Translations under genes and position numbers: made by a program
Source of the DNA: JBBPYR01 sp038199755
GTDB taxonomy: Bacteria; Chloroflexota; Ktedonobacteria; Ktedonobacterales; Ktedonobacteraceae
Direction: 5' to 3'
Length of the DNA stretch: 12,331 bases
Assembly (NCBI GenBank): GCA_038199755.1
Contig: JBBPYR010000152.1
Span: 1-12,331 of the forward strand
In this document: one piece after another, positions 1-5,830 of the stretch
Numbering within the stretch: position 1 is the stretch's first letter
Layout of the letters: each line of letters starts with the position of its first letter
Notes under the pieces: model-generated
What the model was told of the DNA's origin: nothing
What the model saw: only the letters and a program-made list of their open reading frames with translations
Databases searched by the model: none

Positions 1-394
<394 letters not shown>

Positions 395-675
395 GTTTTC
401 TCAGCGTTTAGTCTGAAGTGTGTGAGCGAGCGTTCTGTTCTTCGCAAGGAGAAGAGGCGTGAGCAGCGCGGTGAAGAGGTCAAGCGCGTGGATGAAACGA
501 GGGTGAGAAGCATGGGTACTGTGCCCGAGCCACTGTTTCGGCTCGACCGTTCGCTCGGTTGAGGTGGACCGACAGGGGGTCGGCAAAATTGAGGATAGAC
601 CTTGTTGTTGGAGTCAGCATGAGCAGGCAGCATTTGTGTTGCGGCTCAGTGTGACAGAGAAAACTCCTGAACAGG
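395..675 (+). other. Post-23S spacer with hairpins, no recognisable 5S rRNA
   Basis: This is transcribed spacer between the 23S end and the terminator. It can form several short hairpins: CGAGCC (526-531) with GGCTCG (540-545), ACCG (546-549) with CGGT (556-559), and CCGAC with GTCGG around 569-583. These could take part in rRNA processing. I looked for the conserved 5S blocks (the CCGAAC loop and the paired ends) and did not find them. I also see no tRNA. Short open frames here have no ribosome binding site and no protein-like composition. Confidence 0.6.
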
Positions 676-708
676 AAGCTCACTTTGAAAGTGAGCTTTT
701 TTGTTTTT
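676..708 (+). terminator. Intrinsic terminator of the rRNA transcript
   Basis: AAGCTCAC (676-683) pairs with GTGAGCTT (691-698) across TTTGAAA, whose outer T and A bases can extend the stem. A T-rich tract (TTTTTTGTTTTT) runs from 697 to 708. This is a textbook factor-independent terminator. It lies downstream of the 23S gene and only 27 bases before the next start codon. Confidence 0.9.
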
Positions 709-730
709 GGTGCTCCACGTGGCATACTAT
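701..730 (+). promoter_or_regulatory. Possible promoter giving a near-leaderless transcript
   Basis: TTGTTT (701-706) and TACTAT (725-730) are separated by 18 bases and resemble -35 and -10 elements. Transcription would then start at about 736-738, on or beside the ATG at 736. That would explain why no Shine-Dalgarno sequence is visible there. The -35 lies inside the T tract of the rRNA terminator, so the match could be chance. Confidence 0.3.
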
Positions 731-735
731 AGGCT

Positions 736-1572
736 ATGATTATAGACATTCATACACACATCTTTCCACCACATATTTGTCAACAGCGCGCCCACTATTG
801 TGAACGCGATGCCTGGTTTCGTGCATTGTATGAAAATCCACGTGCGCGCATGGTCACCGCCGAAGCTTTGATTGCGGAGATGGACGCTGCGAAGGTGGAT
901 ATCTCTGTCACCTTCTCTTTTGGCTGGAGTGACCCCGGCTTGATCGAAGAGTGCAACAGCTACGTGCTGGATGCTCTGCACCGCTATCCCAACCGCCTGC
1001 GCGCTATGGCCGTGCTGCAACCCTTGGCTGGTGTGAGGGCTGTCTATGAGCTTGAGCGTTGTGCAAAGGCTGGCATGATCGGCGTGGGCGAACTGATGCC
1101 GCACGGCCAAGGCTACCGCTTGAGCGATATCGCTCTGCTCTCTCCCATCATGGAGGTTGTGCGTCACCATCATTTACTGCTGCTTTCGCACTGTAGCGAA
1201 CCTGTTGGCCACCTCTATCCAGGCAAAGGCGATGTCTCATTGCCCGATATCGTGGCCTTCTTGACTGCCTTTCCCGACGTGCCTTTCATCGCCGCACACT
1301 GGGGCGGGGGATTACCTTTTTATCATCTGATGCCAGAAATTCAGCGTATCACCACCAATGTATGGTATGATACTGCTGCTACTGTGTATCTCTACCAGCC
1401 TGCAATCTTCCCGCTGGTCGCACAGCTTGTTGGAGCGGAACGCATCCTCTTCGCCAGCGATTATGGCCTCCTGGGGCAGCAGCGCGTAATTGCCCATATA
1501 CAACAATCAGGGCTCAATGCAGAGCAAGTGGCACAAATACTAGGGAAAAATGCACAGACATTATTAAAGTAG
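736..1572 (+). CDS. Amidohydrolase family protein (ACMSD / amidohydrolase 2-like TIM barrel)
   Basis: The 278-residue cytoplasmic protein has the layout of metal-dependent amidohydrolases. An N-terminal DIHTH supplies the HxH metal ligands (His6, His8). His152 in LSHCSEP, His188 in AAHWGG and Asp242 in FASDYG are the later ligand and catalytic positions of this TIM-barrel superfamily. Glu119 in GVGEL may also contribute. The family includes decarboxylases of the ACMSD type and hydrolases; the substrate cannot be read from sequence. There is no signal peptide and the length is normal. The start is the only ATG preceding the DIHTH motif. It has no clear Shine-Dalgarno sequence, so it may be read from a leaderless message. 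The metallo-hydrolase gene downstream follows after 27 bases, which suggests co-transcription. Confidence 0.85.
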   Translation: MIIDIHTHIFPPHICQQRAHYCERDAWFRALYENPRARMVTAEALIAEMDAAKVDISVTFSFGWSDPGLIEECNSYVLDALHRYPNRLRAMAVLQPLAGVRAVYELERCAKAGMIGVGELMPHGQGYRLSDIALLSPIMEVVRHHHLLLLSHCSEPVGHLYPGKGDVSLPDIVAFLTAFPDVPFIAAHWGGGLPFYHLMPEIQRITTNVWYDTAATVYLYQPAIFPLVAQLVGAERILFASDYGLLGQQRVIAHIQQSGLNAEQVAQILGKNAQTLLK

Positions 1573-1599
1573 GGATGTCTCCGAGGATTATTATAGATT

Positions 1600-2520
1600 A
1601 TGCGTGTGGTTTCATTGGGAAGCGGCAGTAGCGGCAATGCTTTGCTGGTCGAGGCGGGTTCCCTAAGACGTACAAAACTTTTAATAGATGCGGGCCTGAG
1701 TGTACGCACAATCACCGAGCGTTTGCTCAAAGTTGGCGTTCACCCTGCCCAAATCAGTGCTATTTTGGTGACGCATGAGCACAGTGATCACACTATTGGC
1801 TTGCCAACTCTACTCAAGCGTTATGCGCTTCCCCTGGTAGCCGATGTTCGCACCTATCGAGAAATAGAAAGGGGCCTGCAATCTGGTGTCTGGCGCAGCG
1901 ACTCTGGCCCACTATTGTCTCCAGCAGGAGTACCAAGTGAAACGCTGGTCGTGCCACCAGTGGCCGTACCGCAAACGGTGCAGTTTCAAGCGTTAGCGGT
2001 TGGGGAGCATATCACCATCGGGGATATACAGGTCACATCATTTGCCATATCACACGATGCCGCTGCCCCTTGCGGCTATTTGCTGGATGCTGGTGGCTGT
2101 CGCGCTTGCATCGTCACTGACACCGGGGAAGTCACCGAAGCCATGCTTGCGGCCATGCAGCAGGCCGATCTATTGGTGATCGAGGCCAATCATGATCGCG
2201 AACGCTTGCTGCGCGGCCCTTATCCCCAGCATCTGAAACAGCGCATTCTAGGTTCCAAGGGACACCTGTCTAACGAGCAAACTGCTGATGCCATTCTGCG
2301 TATATGGCGCACTGATGGTGTGCGCTGGCTGTGGCTGGCGCACCTGAGCCGCACGAATAACACGCCCAAACTTGCCCTTGAAGGGGTGCGTTCTCGCCTC
2401 AAAGCTGCAAATGCGCCTCTTGACCACATACACCTATCAACCTTGCCACCCGATATGGGTTCTGTCTGGGATTCTACCCAACTATGGCATGCAACATCAC
2501 TCTGGGAAATGCCGCTTTGA
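1600..2520 (+). CDS. WalJ/YycJ-like MBL-fold metallo-hydrolase
   Basis: The 306-residue protein opens with VVSLGSGSSGNALLVEAG, the hallmark of the YycJ/WalJ branch of metallo-beta-lactamase-fold hydrolases. The metal-binding THEHSDH motif is at residues 58-64. Further ligand candidates are His152 (ISHD), Asp174 (VTDTG), His198 (EANHD), His222 (KGHLSN) and His248 (LAHLS), so the binuclear zinc centre looks complete. Characterised relatives act as DNA 5'-3' exonucleases or accompany the WalRK two-component system. No walR or walK lies in this window, so that role is not supported by context. It is about 40 residues longer than Bacillus YycJ; the excess lies mainly around residues 95-130 and is probably a surface loop. 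GAGG at 1583-1586 is a weak, rather distant ribosome binding site. Confidence 0.85.
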   Translation: MRVVSLGSGSSGNALLVEAGSLRRTKLLIDAGLSVRTITERLLKVGVHPAQISAILVTHEHSDHTIGLPTLLKRYALPLVADVRTYREIERGLQSGVWRSDSGPLLSPAGVPSETLVVPPVAVPQTVQFQALAVGEHITIGDIQVTSFAISHDAAAPCGYLLDAGGCRACIVTDTGEVTEAMLAAMQQADLLVIEANHDRERLLRGPYPQHLKQRILGSKGHLSNEQTADAILRIWRTDGVRWLWLAHLSRTNNTPKLALEGVRSRLKAANAPLDHIHLSTLPPDMGSVWDSTQLWHATSLWEMPL

Positions 2521-2558
2521 ACAAGAACTAATGAACATGGTAAGATCGCAGAAACAGC

Positions 2559-2663
2559 TGTAGGGATCAGATTTATCGCCTGCGAACGGGTACGTGGGCG
2601 TCATAAATGCCTGCCCCTACGGTGTGCAGCGCGCTTCGCTGCTGCACACATGATTACCCGTTT
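2559..2663. repeat. Degenerate composite palindromic repeat, copy 1
   Basis: TGTAGGG (2559-2565) and CCCCTACG (2614-2621) form the outer arms of an imperfect hairpin with ATTTAT/ATAAAT partly paired inside. It is followed at once by a second hairpin, GTGTGCAGC (2622-2630) with GCTGCACAC (2641-2649). Its right half closely matches that of copy 2 at 3283-3396, and both share an identical 20-mer (2626-2645 here, 3377-3396 there). ACGGGT (2586-2591) can also pair with ACCCGT (2655-2660). There is no T tract, so a simple terminator is unlikely, although a role in mRNA end protection is possible. Copy 1 appears to have lost the inner left arm present in copy 2. Confidence 0.75.
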
Positions 2664-2727
2664 CATTTGTTCACCAGCGATCGGTTCCCATCATTACCAT
2701 TCCATTATGAATCACCATTATTTATTT

Positions 2728-2732
2728 AGGAG
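2728..2732 (+). promoter_or_regulatory. Shine-Dalgarno AGGAG
   Basis: AGGAG lies nine bases before the ATG at 2742 and fixes that start for the membrane/HNH gene. The A/T-rich stretch before it (2690-2727) probably holds the promoter, but I cannot assign -35 and -10 boxes confidently. Confidence 0.7.
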
Positions 2733-2741
2733 TATGTTTCT

Positions 2742-3269
2742 ATGCGTGTACAAGAACATTTGAAATTGTCTACTGCGGCGGCACTGCTTGCTGTGCCGTG
2801 GCTGAAAAAAGATATCTGGATACCTTTTGCCGCCAGTATTTGCATTGATGTGGATCACTACCTCTGGTATGCGATAACTCACCGCACGCTCAGCCTGCGC
2901 CAGGCCTTGCGCTACTTTGGTCAGGCCGATCCGCCACAACTGCCTGAGGCGCGTCTCTTTCATCATCCGCTGGTGCTGGCCGTACTGCTGGTGCTGGCAC
3001 TTCGTCTACGATCGCGTGTGCTGGCACTGGTGCTGTCGGGCTTGCTCTTTCATGTGAGCTTGGACGCCATCCATGTCACGCAGATGAGCCACCTGAAATC
3101 CTCGTTGAGCGAACAGGCCAATCATACCTGCCCCGAATGTGGACGACAATTTGACGCCCTCCAATTGCATACGCAGCATTTCACACCCAATCTGCTCGAC
3201 CGCTACAATCCGCAGCACTTTATTGTGCTCTGCCCCGAGTGCCACGAAAAAGCACACGCCGCCGTATAA
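2742..3269 (+). CDS. Small membrane protein (DUF457/YdjM-like) with C-terminal HNH-like zinc motif
   Basis: This 175-residue protein combines two recognisable parts. Residues 1-115 have hydrophobic segments (about 22-45, 75-90 and 92-110). They also carry the polar motif DVDH (36-39), HH (74-75) and HVSLDAIH (104-111), the pattern of membrane-bound metal-dependent hydrolase-like DUF457/YdjM proteins. Residues 130-172 read CPEC, then H143 and H146, N156, then LCPECHEKAH. This is the spacing of HNH nuclease domains with a zinc knuckle (Cys130, Cys133, Cys164, Cys167) and His168/His172. Neither function is proven, and the HNH part could be purely structural. The start is set by AGGAG nine bases upstream. 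The gene stands alone between two copies of a palindromic repeat, the second beginning 14 bases after its stop. Confidence 0.75.
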   Translation: MRVQEHLKLSTAAALLAVPWLKKDIWIPFAASICIDVDHYLWYAITHRTLSLRQALRYFGQADPPQLPEARLFHHPLVLAVLLVLALRLRSRVLALVLSGLLFHVSLDAIHVTQMSHLKSSLSEQANHTCPECGRQFDALQLHTQHFTPNLLDRYNPQHFIVLCPECHEKAHAAV

Positions 3270-3282
3270 TGGGGGCAGATAT

Positions 3283-3396
3283 CCGTAGGGGCGAGATTGA
3301 TCGCGCCCTCGTACCCGTTGAAGAGCGATTCGCAAAACGGGTACGAGGGCGCGATCAATCTCGCCCCTACGGGCTCGCAGCGCGCTTCGCTGCTGC
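3283..3396. repeat. Composite palindromic repeat, copy 2, with perfect 37-bp arms
   Basis: The left arm 3283-3319 (from CCGTAGGGGCGAG to GTACCCGTT) and right arm 3336-3372 are exact reverse complements over 37 bases. The 16-base loop contains GCGATTCGC, itself a mini-hairpin. The 20-mer shared with copy 1 follows at 3377-3396. The element fills the gap between two convergent genes (stops at 3269 and 3417) and could act as a bidirectional terminator or block. A T tract is absent, so I favour a dispersed palindromic element of REP/MITE type. The short frames reading through it on both strands arise from the palindrome itself. Confidence 0.93.
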
Positions 3397-3414
3397 TTTG
3401 GTATTAACACATCC

Positions 3415-4446
3415 CTATGGTACCTTGCTTATAACCGTATCCTCCGCCTCGTAATTGAACTCCTTGGGATTGATGCTGGCGGGCGGATGGGCGCGTTCCC
3501 AGGCTATTGTCCGCTGGATGGCCTCGTCGATATCCACTGGCTCCTTGTAGCCTAGCTCCTGGCGTATGCGCGTGGAGTCAACCACAATATCTTGTTGCCC
3601 GTTGATATCTTCCCGCAACGACTCCGGCAAACGCTCTGATGCCATCACCAGAATCTTCCCGTGCCATTCCGCTGCGGCCCCGATTTTCGCGATCCATTCA
3701 GTCATCGTGAAGGCGAATGGCTCCCCGACATTGTAGATGCGACCTTTGGCGCGTTCATCCGTGACCGCTAACGCAATCGCCGCTGCTACATTTTCGACAT
3801 AGCCATGTGTCCAACGCCATTGGGCAATTGCCTCATCCAGCAGAATGACAGGGCGCTTGTCGTCCATACGCTTGAGATGAACAAAAAGGCGGTGCTGAAG
3901 ATCACGTGGTCCATAGACCATCGGCAGTCGTAGGATAGTACCCGGCAAGGCGGCATCCCCCATGATGACCCGTTCGACAAGAATCTTTTCGTAATCGTGC
4001 TGCAAGCTTTTCATTTCCTCATTGTCCCCTACATCCAATCCTCTATGGGGAAACAGGTGCTCACGGAGCGGCGAATCTTCCGTGATCGTGCGTGGGTCAG
4101 CTGGGCCAGCTTCTTGTTTGTTGACGCGCCCAAAGGCTTGATACACATCCTGGCTACTAATCGCCACAATGCGCTGTGCCTTACCTCTAAATGTGTCCAT
4201 GATCTCCAGGGCATCCTGCTCGGTCGCAGGAATCATATCTAGCACAATCTCAGGCTGTATCTGCTGTAGTTCATGGGTAGCCGCTGTGAGTGGGCGACGA
4301 TTACCAATCACCTCCCGTACGCCAGTTGGTAGTTCAGCCTGTGTCTTGCCGCGATGAAATACCGTCACCTGATGTCCCTGCTCATGTAAAAGGCGCACGA
4401 CAACTGGCCCCATAAAGCTCGTGCCGCCAATAATAAGGATGCGCAT
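3415..4446 (-). CDS. NAD(P)-dependent epimerase/dehydratase, atypical extended SDR
   Basis: The 343-residue cytoplasmic enzyme starts with a Rossmann nucleotide-binding motif, ILIIGGTSFMG (residues 3-13), followed by VFHRG (29-33), where Arg32 suggests NADP preference. AISSQDVY (95-102) and LRLPMVYGPRD (172-182) are typical of extended SDRs acting on nucleotide sugars. The active-site segment reads HDYEKILVER (150-159). The Tyr152-X-Lys154 spacing replaces the usual YxxxK, so it may be an atypical SDR with altered or no redox chemistry. The substrate is unknown. I chose the ATG at 4446 because GAAAGG lies at a proper distance before it; a frame extension to 4500 adds 18 polar residues before the Rossmann start. 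The gene is convergent with the membrane/HNH gene and has no evident operon partner. Confidence 0.85.
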   Translation of the reverse strand: MRILIIGGTSFMGPVVVRLLHEQGHQVTVFHRGKTQAELPTGVREVIGNRRPLTAATHELQQIQPEIVLDMIPATEQDALEIMDTFRGKAQRIVAISSQDVYQAFGRVNKQEAGPADPRTITEDSPLREHLFPHRGLDVGDNEEMKSLQHDYEKILVERVIMGDAALPGTILRLPMVYGPRDLQHRLFVHLKRMDDKRPVILLDEAIAQWRWTHGYVENVAAAIALAVTDERAKGRIYNVGEPFAFTMTEWIAKIGAAAEWHGKILVMASERLPESLREDINGQQDIVVDSTRIRQELGYKEPVDIDEAIQRTIAWERAHPPASINPKEFNYEAEDTVISKVP

Positions 4447-4541
4447 ACTACAAACCTTTCTCTTATCTCTTCGTGCTTGCGTCTGTTCTTTGACTAACAA
4501 TAGTAACTGTACATACTCTGGGCATGCTTTGACAAGTGATA

Positions 4542-4562
4542 ATCTATGCTATGGGCATAGAT
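4542..4562. promoter_or_regulatory. Possible operator palindrome
   Basis: ATCTATGC (4542-4549) and GCATAGAT (4555-4562) are exact inverted copies around the five bases TATGG. The site lies eight bases after a consensus-like TTGACA in a divergent intergenic region. That position suits a dimeric repressor, but no regulator gene is nearby to link it to. Confidence 0.3.
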
Positions 4563-4711
4563 GTCAATGATGTAACGAAGCTCATATGCATGATTTGTTG
4601 CCCTTGGCATCACCCTTGGTTGCTATGTACCAGTTGTAAATTTTTTGAAAAATAGGCACATAAGCCCAATAAAGGGACTTGCGATGCATATACAAGCCCC
4701 CAAAAACGTGG

Positions 4712-4717
4712 TATACT
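4712..4717 (+). promoter_or_regulatory. Likely -10 element for secG
   Basis: TATACT is close to the consensus TATAAT and lies 88 bases before the secG ATG. The matching -35 is poor: TACAAG (4691-4696) at a 15-base spacing or TATACA (4689-4694) at 17. The predicted leader would contain a hairpin, CCCGTGTG (4743-4750) with CACATCGGG (4755-4763, one bulged T), with no T tract. Confidence 0.4.
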
Positions 4718-4790
4718 CTGTGCGAACTTGGACTATTCTGCTCCCGTGTGTATGCACATCGGGGGCATCTCGATTTGGATTGAGGAAAGC

Positions 4791-4796
4791 AAGGAG
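4791..4796 (+). promoter_or_regulatory. Shine-Dalgarno AAGGAG of secG
   Basis: AAGGAG eight bases before the ATG at 4805 is a strong ribosome binding site and confirms the start of this small gene. Confidence 0.85.
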
Positions 4797-4804
4797 TATT
4801 CTTC

Positions 4805-5041
4805 ATGCAGCAATGGCTACCAGCGATCAGAGTGGTACAGATTATCCTCTGTACGGTTGTGATTCTTTTTATTCTATTACAGGTACGCGGTGCCGGTTTG
4901 GGTAGTGCCTTTGGTGGCAGCGGCAGCGGTGGTTCTATGTTTAAGACAAGGCGCGGCGTTGAGCGGCTTATTTTTAACATGACGATCATCTTCGTGGTGC
5001 TTTTCGCGGTCATCTCTGTACTCAGTGCCGCATTTCGTTAA
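4805..5041 (+). CDS. secG: SecG, small subunit of the Sec translocon
   Basis: The 78-residue protein has the SecG plan: an N-terminal helix (about residues 8-26), the signature LLQVRGAGLGSAFGG (24-38), a glycine/serine-rich cytoplasmic loop with FKTRRGVER (46-54), and a second helix (about 56-75). SecG assists SecYE and SecA in protein export across the cytoplasmic membrane by supporting the SecA insertion cycle. Length is typical. The start is supported by AAGGAG eight bases upstream. The SGNH lipoprotein gene begins 13 bases after its stop, so the two are probably co-transcribed, although secG commonly stands beside unrelated genes. Confidence 0.95.
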   Translation: MQQWLPAIRVVQIILCTVVILFILLQVRGAGLGSAFGGSGSGGSMFKTRRGVERLIFNMTIIFVVLFAVISVLSAAFR

Positions 5042-5054
5042 GAAGATAAACATA

Positions 5055-5822
5055 ATGCAGCCACAGTCACGTGTTAAGCAAACCATCGGCGCATTCTCAA
5101 GTTACACTCGGCGTCAGGTGCTTTGCTATGTCTGTCTTGTGGTCTTTTTTGTTCCCCTTTTTGTGGCCTGCACCTCAATTTCTGATGTGCAACCATCCTC
5201 GAACAGTTCGCTCGTCGTACAATCCACGCCCAAAAGTCGTCTTACCTATGTAGCTATCGGCGCATCTGACACCTTTGGCATTGGCACAGACGATCCGCAA
5301 ACGGAGAGTTGGCCCGCAGATCTGGCTGGAAAGCTGGGTACTGATGTGCGCTTCATCAACCTCGGCATTCCAGGGGTGGATGCCAGCGGCGCGCTCCATA
5401 GCGAACTGCCCATCGCCATCGACTCGCATCCCGACCTGATTACTATCTGGTTGGCCGTCAACGATATCGCCGATAACGTGTCAGTGACTGAGTATAGTCA
5501 CAACCTTGATGCAGTATTGCAGCAACTACACGCGGCAGCCCCAAATGCGCGTATCGCGATGGCGAATGTGCCAGACCTGACCCTGTTACCCCATTTCCAG
5601 AGTTTTGATCAGCAGTCGCTGCGCAACAAGATTGTGGCCTATAATGCCCTTATTGCGACGCTGGTGCAACGTTACCACGTATTACTTATTGATCTTTATA
5701 AACGTTGGACTGATCTTGCCACGCATCCCGAATACATCAGTGATGACGGCTTTCATCCCAACGCTATCGGCTATACGCGTCTCGCGGAGATTTTCTATCA
5801 GGTATTGCAAGAAAATAAGTAG
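5055..5822 (+). CDS. SGNH/GDSL-family hydrolase, predicted lipoprotein
   Basis: The 255-residue protein has an N-terminal signal with hydrophobic core (about residues 22-38) and a lipobox-like FVAC ending in Cys39, so it is probably anchored outside the cytoplasmic membrane. TRRQVL (18-23) before the core resembles a twin-arginine motif. The SGNH blocks are all present: block I IGASDTFGIG with nucleophile Ser71, block II Gly104 in INLGIPG, block III Asn136 in LAVNDI, and block V DGFHP with Asp231 and His234. Such enzymes are esterases or lipases of acyl groups; the substrate is unknown. The ATG at 5055 is preferred, since an upstream in-frame ATG at 5025 overlaps secG and lacks a ribosome binding site. 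The permease gene begins eight bases after its stop, suggesting a shared role. Confidence 0.85.
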   Translation: MQPQSRVKQTIGAFSSYTRRQVLCYVCLVVFFVPLFVACTSISDVQPSSNSSLVVQSTPKSRLTYVAIGASDTFGIGTDDPQTESWPADLAGKLGTDVRFINLGIPGVDASGALHSELPIAIDSHPDLITIWLAVNDIADNVSVTEYSHNLDAVLQQLHAAAPNARIAMANVPDLTLLPHFQSFDQQSLRNKIVAYNALIATLVQRYHVLLIDLYKRWTDLATHPEYISDDGFHPNAIGYTRLAEIFYQVLQENK

Positions 5823-5830
5823 AAACGCCC

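Larger units (their letters stand above)
4447..4804. promoter_or_regulatory. Divergent 358-bp intergenic region
   Basis: This gap separates the minus-strand epimerase gene from plus-strand secG and must contain promoters for both. Visible features are TTGACA (4529-4534), an 8-bp palindrome at 4542-4562, a CCCTTGG direct repeat (4601-4607 and 4613-4619), TATACT (4712-4717) and a leader hairpin at 4743-4763. I see no gene, tRNA or known riboswitch in it. Confidence 0.5.

Noticed and set aside
727..1173. Minus-strand frame of 148 codons opposite the amidohydrolase
   Set aside because: It lies wholly antisense to a gene with clear catalytic motifs and has the histidine/alanine-rich composition of a shadow frame.
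1600..2520. Naming the MBL hydrolase walJ with a WalRK function
   Set aside because: The family resemblance is strong, but no walR, walK, walH or walI gene lies nearby, so only a WalJ-like label is justified.
2559..3396. Integron attC-like cassette sites flanking the membrane/HNH gene
   Set aside because: The repeats lack the RYYYAAC/GTTRRRY core pairs of attC sites and no integrase is visible. They fit better as dispersed palindromic elements.
3006..3454. Reading frames on both strands through the 3283-3372 palindrome
   Set aside because: They translate to the same short peptide on both strands only because the DNA is palindromic. They overlap real genes and lack ribosome binding sites.
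4447..4500. N-terminal extension of the epimerase to 4500
   Set aside because: The 18 extra residues are highly charged and precede a Rossmann motif that normally begins the protein. GAAAGG before 4446 supports the shorter form.
5025..5054. Upstream ATG for the SGNH lipoprotein at 5025
   Set aside because: It overlaps the end of secG, has no ribosome binding site and adds a polar stretch before the signal peptide. ATG 5055 fits a normal signal sequence better.
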